Part shown: positions 53,394 to 62,200 of the stretch, piece after piece
Layout of the letters: the number at the start of each line of letters is the position of its first letter
Numbering within the stretch: position 1 is the first letter of the stretch
Source: Paenisporosarcina indica
Lineage (GTDB): Bacteria > Bacillota > Bacilli > Bacillales_A > Planococcaceae
Length of the DNA: 64,000 bases
Assembly: GCF_001939075.1 (NCBI RefSeq)
Contig: NZ_MPTA01000001.1
Span: 806,001-870,000, forward strand
Direction: 5' to 3'
Program-made: the position numbers and the translations under genes
Notes under the pieces: generated by a model
Database searches by the model: none
What the model was told of the DNA's origin: nothing
Seen by the model: only the letters and a program-made list of their open reading frames with translations

Positions 53394-53703
53394 TTCTTCA
53401 ACTAGTCGAGTAGAAGGGAACCTCTCTACCTTGGTAGATTGTGTCCCTCCCCCTCACAGAACCGTGCTTGCGCTATTTACGCAAACGGCTTTCGGCCCGC
53501 CACCTAACTGTCTACGCTTAAAGGCTAATTTTACCATTAGCCCTCCAAGACTCGCTATGAGTGAATGGCTAGTTCTTCCTCGACGGGAATCCCATCCGCT
53601 ATATGATACGACCTCGGCTCGGCCGCACACCTACTGCGTTAGTTCAAAATGTCAACAGAGCTACCTAAGAAACTTTAACTAAAGCTCCCGTTAGTTGAAT
53701 AAG
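53394..53703 (+). repeat. Cassette repeat 16 (full element, A palindrome split by intron)
   Basis: TTCTTCAACTA (53394-53404) is separated by 224 bp from ACCTACTGCGTTAGTTC (53629 on). Joined, they give a normal A palindrome. Centre AACAGAGCTACCTAAG. B: TTTAACTAAAGCTCCC and GTTAGTTGAATAAG. The stop codon of the next gene is 2 bp from its end. Confidence 0.85.
53405..53628 (-). mobile_element. Group II intron remnant (5' end, domains V-VI, 3' end)
   Basis: On the minus strand the insert begins GTGCGGCC (GTGYG 5' consensus) and ends CTCGAC (AY 3' end). Domain V is recognisable at 53493-53460: AAGCCGTTTGCG with the AGC catalytic triad, a TAAATAG tip and CGCAAGCACGGTTC. TGTGAGGGGGAGGGACAC then leads into domain VI. 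Only 224 bp remain, so most of domain I and the reverse-transcriptase ORF are deleted. Removing it restores the interrupted repeat exactly, which fixes both boundaries. It looks like the group IIC type. Confidence 0.85.
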
Positions 53704-53705
53704 AT

Positions 53706-53984
53706 TTATGGTTCGCTAATTCCCATTGCTAATAGTAAAAGAAAAGCTACAGTCAAAACAAATACATTTCCTATTAAGCCGACAATTAAAAGAATAAGTT
53801 GTTTAGACATTTTCCAAGAGAATATAGCAAATATAATACCTATAAATGATAAAATGCCAAAAATGTTGATAATAAAATAAATATCAGAGTTTGGTCCTCT
53901 TTGTGCATAATAAACAATGATGCTTATTATCACAGGTAATATAGAGGTAACACCTAAAATGTATCCTACTTTTCTCTTTTCCAA
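53706..53984 (-). CDS. Small three-span membrane protein (92 aa)
   Basis: A TTG start at 53984 behind GTGAGGAGG. Three hydrophobic segments follow: about residues 7-27 (GYILGVTSILPVIISIIVYY), 36-56 and 62-84. No recognised domain. It is a single-gene cassette between repeats 16 and 17, its stop codon 2 bp from repeat 16. Confidence 0.62.
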   Translation of the reverse strand: MEKRKVGYILGVTSILPVIISIIVYYAQRGPNSDIYFIINIFGILSFIGIIFAIFSWKMSKQLILLIVGLIGNVFVLTVAFLLLLAMGISEP

Positions 53985-54067
53985 ATTTTTAAATCCTCCT
54001 CACTTATTTTTTCTCTTTTCTTATCACTCTTTGTAAAATATACGCTCATAGTCATATATAGTAACAG

Positions 54068-54159
54068 TTTTATGAACTCACCTGCCCCGTTAATTCAACA
54101 AGAAAAAGAGCGGCTCAAGCAATCCCATGATCTTTAATTAAAGCACCAGTTAGTTTAAG
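54068..54159 (+). repeat. Cassette repeat 17 (full element)
   Basis: A: TGAACTCACCTGCCCC and GTTAATTCAACAAG. Centre AAAAAGAGCGGC...AAGCAATCCC. B: TTTAATTAAAGCACC and GTTAGTTTAAG. Confidence 0.85.
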
Positions 54160-54263
54160 TACATTTCTTCACAAACATTGTTTTTATTATAGAAATCCTG
54201 AGAAATTGGGCTTTTTTTGTTACTTCAAAAACCCACCTGTTTTGTTGATATTGGATTACTTTT

Positions 54264-54611
54264 TTATTTACTCTTTAAATGTTTTTTACTCCACTCTCCC
54301 ATATTATCAATTATAGGAATAAAACTCTGTCCTAAAGGTGTTAACGAGTATTCTACTTTAGGTGGAACTTCTTTATATACTTCTCGGTGAACTAACTGAT
54401 CATCTTCCAATTCTCTCAACTGACGCGTCAGTATTCCCTTTGAAATATTAGGTAATAATCTTTGAAGTTCATTAAACCTTTTTGTCTGTGTGCTTAAATT
54501 CCATAGGATAACTATTTTCCACTTTCCTGCAATTATGTTTTGAGCTTGCATAACTGGACAAAGCTCCATTTGTTCCTCTGGCGGTGCACTGACGAACCGA
54601 CTTCGTGCCAT
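54264..54611 (-). CDS. HxlR-family winged-helix transcriptional regulator
   Basis: A 115-residue regulator with the HxlR/DUF24 pattern. A cysteine before the first helix ([20 protein letters not shown]) is followed by winged-helix segments [20 protein letters not shown] and LREL. A conserved [10 protein letters not shown] comes near the end. Such proteins sense redox or electrophiles and often control a divergent NAD(P)-dependent enzyme. The remnant of exactly such a gene starts 125 bp away on the other strand. The ribosome site is weak. Confidence 0.85.
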   Translation of the reverse strand: MARSRFVSAPPEEQMELCPVMQAQNIIAGKWKIVILWNLSTQTKRFNELQRLLPNISKGILTRQLRELEDDQLVHREVYKEVPPKVEYSLTPLGQSFIPIIDNMGEWSKKHLKSK

Positions 54612-54735
54612 AATATTCTTAATGGTACTATTTTTGTGACTAGGTTATAAAAATATAACTACTTATAAAAAAATGTCTAACACTATATTATTAGAATATG
54701 CTTAAAAATCAAACAAAAGATTGGAAAGATAAATA

Positions 54736-54879
54736 ATGAAATTATTAATAACAGGAGCAACAGGAAAATTAGGTGCCAAAGTTGTAGAGACGTTATTGAA
54801 GACTGTACCAGCCAACAATTACTCTAGTAATTATTATTTGTATCAACCTTATTGTTTCTTAAACAAATCTGACTGTTAG
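54736..54879 (+). pseudogene. NAD(P)-binding (NmrA/azoreductase-like) protein, truncated
   Basis: An ATG at 54736 starts MKLLITGATGKLGAKVVETL, the Rossmann start of NmrA-type NAD(P)H-binding proteins. After ~26 residues the sequence turns into non-family residues and stops at 54879. The rest of the gene (about 250 residues) is missing. It is divergent from the HxlR regulator, which probably controlled it. The deletion ends near a cassette repeat. Confidence 0.7.
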
Positions 54880-54958
54880 ATTAAGTGTAAATATTCACAA
54901 TCTCTATGATGTTGTTCAACAATCTGGCCTTATTTTTTGTTGAATAAGATCTAAAGAC

Positions 54959-55055
54959 GTTCTTCAACTAACCTACTGCATTAGTTCAATTAGAAATAAG
55001 AGTGCCTAAGAAACACCATGATCTTGAACTAAAGCACCCTTTAGTTTAAAAAGAG
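54959..55055 (+). repeat. Cassette repeat 18 (full element)
   Basis: A: TTCAACTAACCTACTGC and ATTAGTTCAATTAG. Centre AATAAGAGTGCC...AAGAAACACCATG. B: TTGAACTAAAGCACCC and TTTAGTTTAAAAAG. Confidence 0.85.
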
Positions 55056-55132
55056 AAATTAGTTTTGTAGCCAGTCTCATATTGGGCTTTCATTAACTAA
55101 CTTTGATTGCTAAGTTAGTTGTAAATAACTAA

Positions 55133-55918
55133 CTATCGAGTTGAGCCTGAAAATTCCATCTGTTTATTATTTAACTTCTTTACCCATTCACTATCATTCC
55201 AAATATTAGGGTTGTCAATCGTTAGATTTTCTCCGCGCACCAAGAAATCATAACTATCTTTTGCACCAGTATACCAATCAACAATGACTAACTTGCCGTT
55301 TACATTACGTACGAGAAATTCAATGACTTCACCATAACTACCTACAGTCTTTTTAATTTCCGCAGGTAATTTTAAATAGAGAAAACTTCCATCCACATCA
55401 TCCGTATACTCCACTTCCCAAGCGCCTACCTCAATATTTTGCACCTCATCCTTAGAATCAGTAAATGCTGAATACAAATCATTTTGGGATTGAATTTTCT
55501 TTTGCGTATACTGTTTAAGGTTTTCGTTATCGATAAATGTATCCAATTCAATTGCCGAGCCGTTCCATACCGCTTTAAAATAGTCAGTCAGCGCTCTCAC
55601 ACACATTTCAAAAGCCGTTTCAGAATCCTGAAAAGATAGTTCCCCTTCATTATTAGCTACATATTCGGGGGAATCCTGTAATATATTCTCTTCCGTGCTG
55701 GACGTAATTACTGTGTTTGTAGGACTATCTGTACTGCTATCTCTAGAGACTACAGGCGTATTTTGAGTTGTACTTTCATCAATATCAGCGGTAGTATTGT
55801 AAACTTTTTTATCATTATCACTACAGCCAACTAATATTAATACCAGAATAAATGTAAAAATAGAAAATTCGATATTTTTATTGATATTGTTCACCCCTTT
55901 ATGATAATAGTCGGTCAT
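55133..55918 (-). CDS. Putative lipoprotein, start codon unclear (about 250-262 aa)
   Basis: A lipoprotein signal NKNIEFSIFTFILVLILVGC with lipobox LVGC is preceded by a good ribosome site AAAGGGGTG (55900-55892). At normal spacing that site is followed by ATC (55885), not ATG. An in-frame ATG at 55918 has no ribosome site but would give a signal with a long N-region. The mature protein has a Ser/Thr-rich linker and a C-terminal domain resembling NTF2-like secreted domains (EMCVRALTDYFKAVWNG to IVDWYTGAKDSYDFL). It is a single-gene cassette between repeats 18 and 19. Confidence 0.6.
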   Translation of the reverse strand: MTDYYHKGVNNINKNIEFSIFTFILVLILVGCSDNDKKVYNTTADIDESTTQNTPVVSRDSSTDSPTNTVITSSTEENILQDSPEYVANNEGELSFQDSETAFEMCVRALTDYFKAVWNGSAIELDTFIDNENLKQYTQKKIQSQNDLYSAFTDSKDEVQNIEVGAWEVEYTDDVDGSFLYLKLPAEIKKTVGSYGEVIEFLVRNVNGKLVIVDWYTGAKDSYDFLVRGENLTIDNPNIWNDSEWVKKLNNKQMEFSGSTR

Positions 55919-55948
55919 TTCATAAAAAAAGTTACAAAATATAATATT

Positions 55949-55977
55949 GTTCTTCAACTAACCTGCTGCGTTAGTAA
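55949..55977 (+). repeat. Cassette repeat 19, A palindrome
   Basis: GTTCTTCAACTAACCTGC and TGCGTTAGTAAC. Its B partner lies 420 bp away, beyond a recombinase remnant. Confidence 0.8.
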
Positions 55978-56047
55978 CATCACTCAATATATCTGTAATT
56001 CTATTAAGTTGGTAATAATCCCTTTAATCTTACTTTTTTCAGGAGGA

Positions 56048-56358
56048 ATGGAATTGTTACTGTCAAAAGCATGGGCTTCGTTTGAAGCGGATAAACGAAT
56101 AGAGTGTTTATCACTGCAAATATTAAGGCCTACCGATTACATTCTTTGCTACTAATTGGTTATTTTAAGTCTGTAGAGATGAAATTGCTAGATACAAATC
56201 CACTGAGGGAATATCTTGCTATATCGGGCAGGCATTTTAAACCAGCCAGTCTTGCACATCGTATCCGCTTTATGAAATCGTTTTTCCGAAGTGAAGCCAA
56301 CCGAATATACGCTCAATTAAGCAGAAGGCTAAATGAGTATTATCAGAAGTACTTTTAA
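56048..56358 (+). pseudogene. Tyrosine recombinase (integrase), internally deleted
   Basis: An ATG at 56048 behind AGGAGGA starts MELLLSKAWASFEADKRIEC. In a second frame it continues through the core-binding domain (LREYLAISGRHFKPASLAHR, IRFMKSFF). It then jumps to the extreme C-terminus (NRIYAQLSRRLNEYYQKYF), ending at 56358. The catalytic domain is almost wholly deleted. The end matches that of the first remnant at 38141, and both are followed at once by the same hairpin and a B palindrome. Confidence 0.8.
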
Positions 56359-56367
56359 ATGCAAAAG

Positions 56368-56423
56368 GAGCAACGTCTTAAAAGACGTTGCTCTCTTAAC
56401 TAAGCACCCGTTAGTTTAACAAC
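56368..56423 (+). repeat. Cassette repeat 19, hairpin + B palindrome
   Basis: GAGCAACGTCTT / AAGACGTTGCTC (56368-56379, 56382-56393), then CTTAACTAAGCACCC and GTTAGTTTAACAA. The stop of the next gene is 3 bp away. Confidence 0.8.
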
Positions 56424-56426
56424 ACA

Positions 56427-57128
56427 TTATTCAGAGGGTTTAAATTCAATTGATTTTGCTTGATACATTTTATCTTTGAATTTATAGGTAATTTGAATAT
56501 CACCAATATATCCTCCAGCTGGAGAGATTTGTCCGCCGATTTTCGCAATAAGTTGATTGTCTTTTATTTCAAAGTTGATAATATTACCAAAGTATACATC
56601 ACCAAATAAATGTTTTGGTTGAATACCCAAAGGATTAATATCAATTGTATATTTCTTGTCACCAATACTTACACTTGCTTTGTTCGGTGTTAACTCGGTC
56701 TTTACGTTTTTTAATAATATCGCTATTGGATCATCAACAAGCACCTCAACTGGCACCTCAATCTCGATCTTATCGAATCTTTGCTGTTGTATTTGAAAAA
56801 CATGAACTTCCCGTTCTAAAACTCCAGTACCAGTACCTTTAGTCAAAATTATGATTAGTTCTTTCTTTCCATCTCGATTGATATCCTCATAGATAATCTC
56901 AGGAGACCAAGTAGGATTTGTTGTGTTCATCCAGTAAGGTTTTGAAAGGATGACACCTTGAAAATCAATTTTAAAATCAGTAAATAATCCATTCATCTTT
57001 TTTGCATAAAGGGTAACACCCACTTTATCAGACTCAGCAATTTCATCATATTCATTTATCATTGCATTAGCTTTGGTTAAAACAGCAAAAAGAGAAATAG
57101 CAATAATTAAAATAAGAACTTTTCTCAA
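56427..57128 (-). CDS. Secreted protein with FG-GAP/VCBS-like segment (233 aa)
   Basis: The start is taken as TTG at 57128, 7 nt after GAGGTG; the upstream in-frame ATG overlaps that ribosome site. A signal peptide (RKVLILIIAISLFAVLTKAN, AKA/NA-type cleavage) precedes a soluble exported domain. It contains EDINRDGKKELIIILTKGTG, a pattern typical of calcium-binding FG-GAP/VCBS repeats, and a C-terminal beta-rich part. Function unknown. It is a single-gene cassette between repeats 19 and 20. Confidence 0.65.
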   Translation of the reverse strand: MRKVLILIIAISLFAVLTKANAMINEYDEIAESDKVGVTLYAKKMNGLFTDFKIDFQGVILSKPYWMNTTNPTWSPEIIYEDINRDGKKELIIILTKGTGTGVLEREVHVFQIQQQRFDKIEIEVPVEVLVDDPIAILLKNVKTELTPNKASVSIGDKKYTIDINPLGIQPKHLFGDVYFGNIINFEIKDNQLIAKIGGQISPAGGYIGDIQITYKFKDKMYQAKSIEFKPSE

Positions 57129-57167
57129 AAGAAAACACCTCATTTTAGTGTTCTCAATAGTTGACTG

Positions 57168-57195
57168 TTTATTCCACTAACCTGCTGCGTAGAAG
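57168..57195 (+). repeat. Cassette repeat 20 (A palindrome, truncated)
   Basis: TTATTCCACTAACCTGC and TGCGTAGAAG; the right arm is damaged. Confidence 0.6.
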
Positions 57196-57323
57196 ATTGG
57201 AAAAATATGACCTAACTGTGGATGCGAACTTGTCAGAAGACCAAGAAAACACATGAACTTTTGTTTCAGAATAGGCAGGGGAAATCATCTGCTTATTTCA
57301 TATGCGATTGTTAGATTCATTTT

Positions 57324-57418
57324 AATATTGAACTAACCTACTGCGATAGTTTAATAAGTACAAGAGTTGTTTAAGCAGCCAGAAGATCTTAAAATAAAGC
57401 ACCCGTTAGTGGAATAAG
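57324..57418 (+). repeat. Cassette repeat 21 (full element)
   Basis: A: TTGAACTAACCTACTGC and GATAGTTTAATAAG. Centre ACAAGAGTTGTTTAAGCAGC. B: TAAAATAAAGCACCC and GTTAGTGGAATAAG. In the 280 bp to its right a minus-strand fragment (about 57612-57496, NPEWLIFNTDFTGKVLNGIK) may be the tail of a lost gene. Confidence 0.85.
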
Positions 57419-57701
57419 AAACAAGAGCCGCCAACCAATAATTAGCTTCAGTTCTTGATCAAAAGATCCTGCATTAAATAATAATTGTTCAAGCTAGACA
57501 ATTAATATGGGGTTAATACAAACGCTGATCCTTCCATCAGTTTTATGCCGTTCAAAACTTTTCCTGTAAAATCAGTGTTAAAAATTAACCATTCAGGATT
57601 TTGCTTAAGTTAAAATATGGTGTGGCTGTTAGTTTTTAATACAAGTTGTCTAGAGGGGGTCACGATCCCCTTCCCTTCTCAGATTTCTCGCGTAATTCCG
57701 C

Positions 57702-58094
57702 TTACTTGGCCAACATTTCCGCATTCTTGGGCAGCTCCAGCGCCTCAAATACTTGTCGCAATTCAATCTGACCTTCCCCTTGTCCTTGCGGGTCCGGCAT
57801 CCGCATCGCCCACTCGATGGCTTCTTCCCTAGACTTCACATCAATCAGAATGAATCCTGCAATCAATTCATTCGATTCCGTAAATGGGCCATCCATCATC
57901 ACCGGCTTTCCCCCAGGTTTCGGGTACGAAAGGCGAATCCCATTTGAACTTGGATGAAGTCCTTTAGCCGCAACCCGCACGCCTGCCTTAACTAATTCCT
58001 CATTGTACTTCGTCATGGCTTCAATGAGCTCAGAGCTCGGGAGCTTTCCAGCTTCCGAATTATTCGAGGCTTTGACAATCATCATAAACAGCAT
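57702..58094 (-). CDS. YciI-like (DGPF-domain) protein
   Basis: A 130-residue protein of the YCII/DGPF family. MLFMMIVKASNNSEAG forms the first strand, and PVMMDGPFTESNELIAGFIL holds the family name motif. SREEAIEWAMRMPDP follows. The ferredoxin-like fold acts in some homologues as a dimeric enzyme; no activity can be given. The start at 58094 follows AAGGAGGAAA; the frame is open further upstream but without signals. A DGPF protein often accompanies an ECF41-like sigma factor, but none is adjacent here. Confidence 0.82.
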   Translation of the reverse strand: MLFMMIVKASNNSEAGKLPSSELIEAMTKYNEELVKAGVRVAAKGLHPSSNGIRLSYPKPGGKPVMMDGPFTESNELIAGFILIDVKSREEAIEWAMRMPDPQGQGEGQIELRQVFEALELPKNAEMLAK

Positions 58095-58174
58095 AAAAAT
58101 TTCCTCCTTCATTTTTAAAGGCAAATCCACTAATTGACCTCTTTCAATGATAATGTCACCCGAGGTGTCGCCAT

Positions 58175-58411
58175 TCACATAATGGTAATATAAATCTGGC
58201 GGATACTTTCATGATACCAATTAGGGAAGTGATACAACGCTTCTTGTGTACTATCACCCATTTGAATAACAAAGTTCTCATAGTCCATCCAAATGATTTT
58301 AGCCATGAGGTAAATCATTTGACGCCTTATATCTTTGGGCCACTTAGTAAAACGATTATCCAAAGTACTTCCTGTCTTATAGCACCAGCTTTGAGAATTG
58401 AATAAAATCAT
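58175..58411 (-). CDS. Hypothetical protein, possibly a fragment (78 aa)
   Basis: The frame begins MILFNSQSWCYKTGSTLDNR and ends in NWYHESIRQIYITIM. There is no convincing ribosome site and no recognised domain. It may be the C-terminal part of a lost gene or a small real gene. Confidence 0.3.
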   Translation of the reverse strand: MILFNSQSWCYKTGSTLDNRFTKWPKDIRRQMIYLMAKIIWMDYENFVIQMGDSTQEALYHFPNWYHESIRQIYITIM

Positions 58412-58503
58412 AAACTATCTCATAAAAAGGATGATGTCTTAAAGGATTTCCCAAGTATACATACAAATAAGTGTTACTGCCCAATACAATCAACCACATT
58501 TGT

Positions 58504-58854
58504 TCAGACATTTTTCAAATGAAACATACCTTTTCCCGTGGCAGGATCAATTGGTAAGGAAGAATGTTCGTGTACAATTTGCCAAGACTCATTCATCTTG
58601 CATAACCCAAACGTAAATCGATTTGTAATTTGGCGAAGTTTTTCAGACGATGATTGAGCATACGCTGAAAAGGTAATCGCACATTTCGCAAAAGCCACTG
58701 ATTCACCTTTTTCAATCGACATGTCAGAGAACGTTACTTTTAAATCTACACCTTCTTCTGATAGCTCCTGAAACCAACTCTCTACAGACTTTCGCCACTC
58801 CCACAATCCATTACATTCCCACTTACCCCAACAATCATTTATTGAACAATACAC
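58504..58854 (-). pseudogene. NTF2-like (SnoaL/DUF4440) domain protein, N-terminus missing
   Basis: The C-terminal two thirds of a cone-fold SnoaL-type domain are present: SDMSIEKGESVAFAKCAITF, TNRFTFGLCKMNESWQIVHE and HSSLPIDPATGKGMF. The frame's N-terminus (MYCSINDCWGKW) does not resemble the expected first helices and has no ribosome site. Hence the gene appears truncated or frameshifted near 58800. Confidence 0.55.
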
Positions 58855-58933
58855 TAGAGGTTCTCAAAGAAATCTGTAACTTCAAGATAAAACTCATATC
58901 ATACTTATGCTTTATATTACATATAAATTGAGG

Positions 58934-58976
58934 AAACCCAGCAACCTTGTTTTAACAGAATTGCTGGGTTTTTTTA
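58934..58976 (+). terminator. Strong terminator
   Basis: AAACCCAGCAA / TTGCTGGGTTT (58934-58944, 58961-58971) followed by T residues; plus-strand orientation, with no intact gene upstream on that strand. The remaining 270 bp before 59247 show nothing else. Confidence 0.8.
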
Positions 58977-59246
58977 TTGTTCAATAGTTACGGTCTATTA
59001 CTGCTACCCATTATATAGTTCTAATTCTCCCTGCATGGATTAATTTGGTAACGTTCTGGAGTTTGTTAATATACAATCTAATGCTTTTCCAATAGGATGC
59101 TGAAGAAATTAAGTATCAGCCCTCCTAAATAGACTTTTAATTGACCTATTAATCTTTTTATTGCAAATATAACAAAGATGGAGTAAATTCAATTTATATC
59201 ACTTTTTATTGTATTTGCAACAAAAAAATTTACTGAGGAGTTTTTT

Positions 59247-60243
<997 letters not shown>

Positions 60244-60266
60244 CTTTTTTGGAAAGGCGGATTATC

Positions 60267-60890
60267 TTGTATATTCCTAAATATTTTAAGGTCACAAATT
60301 TTGACGAAATCCGGGAATTTGTTCAAATGAATTCATTTGGAACGCTCATCACCACAAAAAAAGGGAAACCCATTGCGACTCACTTGCCCTTGCAGTTGAT
60401 GAAAGAAGAAGATGCTTACTATATTACGGGCCATATGGCTTATGGGAATCCCCAGTGGAGAACATTCGAAACCTGTGGAGATGTATTGGTTACGTTTCAG
60501 GGACCGCATGCTTATATCTCCTCTTCTTGGTATGAACAGGAAAATGTCCCGACATGGAACTACCAAGCTGTCCATGTATATGGCACAGTTTATATTTTAG
60601 AAGAGGAAGAGTTGAAACAGGACCTGACAAGGTTGCTGCAAAAATACGAGAAACACCGTGATAATCCTATACTATGGGATAAGCTCTCCCCTTCTTTATT
60701 GGAAAGAGAGTTGAAAGGGATAGTTGGATTTAAGATCAAGGTAGGAGAAATTCAGGCTGCCTATAAATTAAGCCAGAACCGAAATGAAAAGGATTATGCG
60801 AATATCATTGAGCAATTACAAAATGAAAAAAATCCAGATTCGAAACATTTGGCTGAACTAATGCAAAAGAGATTAAAAAATCAACTGTAA
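60267..60890 (+). CDS. paiB: PaiB family FMN-binding negative regulator
   Basis: The start is TTG at 60267 (AAGGCGG upstream), giving MYIPKYFKVTNFDEIREFVQ and 207 residues, the known PaiB length. The split-barrel flavin-reductase-like fold shows THLPLQLMKEED, GHMAYGNPQWR and GPHAYISSSWYEQENVPTWN. PaiB is annotated as a negative transcriptional regulator with PaiA, though the fold suggests flavin or haem binding. It is the last gene of the MarR-paiA-paiB run. Confidence 0.92.
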   Translation: MYIPKYFKVTNFDEIREFVQMNSFGTLITTKKGKPIATHLPLQLMKEEDAYYITGHMAYGNPQWRTFETCGDVLVTFQGPHAYISSSWYEQENVPTWNYQAVHVYGTVYILEEEELKQDLTRLLQKYEKHRDNPILWDKLSPSLLERELKGIVGFKIKVGEIQAAYKLSQNRNEKDYANIIEQLQNEKNPDSKHLAELMQKRLKNQL

Positions 60891-61021
60891 GCCCACCCTG
60901 AAAATAAAAGTAAGCTATAGTTTTGAAAATAATCTTTTATAAAAAATCATCGTTTTTTTATTTTACTATGCATGAACTTATTTCAAAGTTGTTCGTAAAA
61001 GTACACTTCTCCGAACCTAAA

Positions 61022-61055
61022 AAGGAAAGAAACGTCTTACGAAGTTTCTTTCCTT
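61022..61055 (+). terminator. Terminator after paiB
   Basis: AAGGAAAGAAAC / GTTTCTTTCCTT (61022-61033, 61044-61055). Confidence 0.6.
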
Positions 61056-61104
61056 CTGATATGTCACTTTGGTTGTTGTTTATCGACCGTTATGATCTCG
61101 CTCT

Positions 61105-61230
61105 TTTGAAGAGCTGAAGCAAGCAGTGATTGAGTATATTTTTTACTATAACAATGAACGGATAAAAGCAAAATTGACTGGCATGAGCCCGGTTGAATAC
61201 CGTCTCCATACCAGTCAACTAGCTGCTTAA
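61105..61230 (+). pseudogene. IS3-family transposase, C-terminal remnant
   Basis: FEELKQAVIEYIFYYNNERI and KAKLTGMSPVEYRLHTSQLA form the conserved end of an IS3-type OrfB (DDE integrase fold), with a stop at 61230. TTTTGGGGTTCAGTACA (about 61246-61262) is likely the right IS end. All upstream parts are missing. Confidence 0.85.
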
Positions 61231-61265
61231 ATATTTAAGTCTAACTTTTGGGGTTCAGTACAAAA

Positions 61266-61302
61266 TGATGGTCGTGTTTAACTAAAGCACCCGTTAGTGA
61301 AC
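61266..61302 (+). repeat. Cassette repeat 22 (B palindrome)
   Basis: TGTTTAACTAAAGCACCC and GTTAGTGAACTG, directly after the IS3 end. The next gene's stop is 6 bp away. Confidence 0.75.
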
Positions 61303-61308
61303 TGTTCG

Positions 61309-61575
61309 TTAATGTGTATTCCATATAAAAGCACGCACCATGAGTGGACCAATTACTGTAAATAAAAGAACAAAAGTATTTCCGAAAATACCCATATTTC
61401 TTGTAACTCCTTTATTTCCAAACCACGAAAGAATAAACCCAATAAATGAACCACCTATCATTAAAGGAAAGAATACTTCATCTAGAACTAAATTAATTCC
61501 GTTGAAAAATAAAGTGTAAACCACTATATCAAATCCACATATTATTACCGATGCAACGTTGAAATAACTTTTCAA
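61309..61575 (-). CDS. Small three-span membrane protein (88 aa)
   Basis: A TTG start at 61575 behind AAGGGGCG. Hydrophobic segments at about residues 5-25 (FNVASVIICGFDIVVYTLFF), 33-50 and 63-83. No recognised family. It is a single-gene cassette between repeats 22 and 23. Confidence 0.6.
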   Translation of the reverse strand: MKSYFNVASVIICGFDIVVYTLFFNGINLVLDEVFFPLMIGGSFIGFILSWFGNKGVTRNMGIFGNTFVLLFTVIGPLMVRAFIWNTH

Positions 61576-61614
61576 TTTTCACACGCCCCTTATTACCATC
61601 ACTTTCATATCCCT

Positions 61615-61706
61615 TGTCAAACAATCCTGCAGCGTTAGTTCGATAAGAAAAAGAGCCGTCTAAGCAGATCTGATCTTCAACTAAAGCACCACGTTAGTTG
61701 AAAAAG
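61615..61706 (+). repeat. Cassette repeat 23 (full element)
   Basis: A: TGTCAAACAATCCTGC and GCGTTAGTTCGATAAG. Centre AAAAAGAGCCGTCTAAGCAG. B: TTCAACTAAAGCACCA and CGTTAGTTGAAAAAG. The next stop codon is 7 bp away. Confidence 0.9.
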
Positions 61707-61713
61707 GAAATAA

Positions 61714-62106
61714 TCATTCTTCTCGCACTTCAAGATGCTCATAAAAATTGTCAACGATTGGATGAATATCTGGTTCAGTATAATAGTAATTTTCATTCAC
61801 TTCGTTCAGTCCGAACTGGAAAGTTTGTTCGTCATCTTGGAAAACAGTAATTGAATAACGCCAACCCACTCTTTTTTCTTGATTCTCTTCTGGAATGAAC
61901 TTTATATCTTTTATTTCACCTAAGAATTCCTTTATTATCTCATTCTCTGTGACTGTCTTTTTATACCCCGTACTCCCATCTACTATCACTATCTTAGTTA
62001 CATCAGCAAGGTCTTTCTCATAAAACTGGGGAAGTGTTTTTGTTTCTAATCCACATCCAACTAAAGCGAACGCAATAAAAAAAATAAGACCAAATATCCT
62101 TTTCAT
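61714..62106 (-). CDS. Lipoprotein (130 aa)
   Basis: The ATG follows AAGGGGGA. Lipoprotein signal KRIFGLIFFIAFALVGC (lipobox ALVGC, Cys18), then a small soluble domain with KIVIVDGSTGYKKTVTENEI, GWRYSITVFQDDEQTFQFGL and a tail IHPIVDNFYEHLEV. It would sit on the outer face of the membrane. It is a single-gene cassette between repeats 23 and 24. Function unknown. Confidence 0.7.
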   Translation of the reverse strand: MKRIFGLIFFIAFALVGCGLETKTLPQFYEKDLADVTKIVIVDGSTGYKKTVTENEIIKEFLGEIKDIKFIPEENQEKRVGWRYSITVFQDDEQTFQFGLNEVNENYYYTEPDIHPIVDNFYEHLEVREE

Positions 62107-62200
62107 CTAGTTATTCCCCCTTGTCTTTGGCTTTGGCTTTATTATCTTTCACTTACCTTCCCTTTTATGTAATAAGAAATCCGATTTATAGGATAACCCC

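Noticed and set aside
53431-53682. An 83-codon plus-strand ORF after the lipoprotein gene
   Set aside because: It is the reverse strand of the group II intron remnant, whose domain V is readable on the other strand.
60923-61117. A 64-codon plus-strand ORF after paiB
   Set aside because: It runs through the terminator hairpin at 61022-61055 and shows no coding character.
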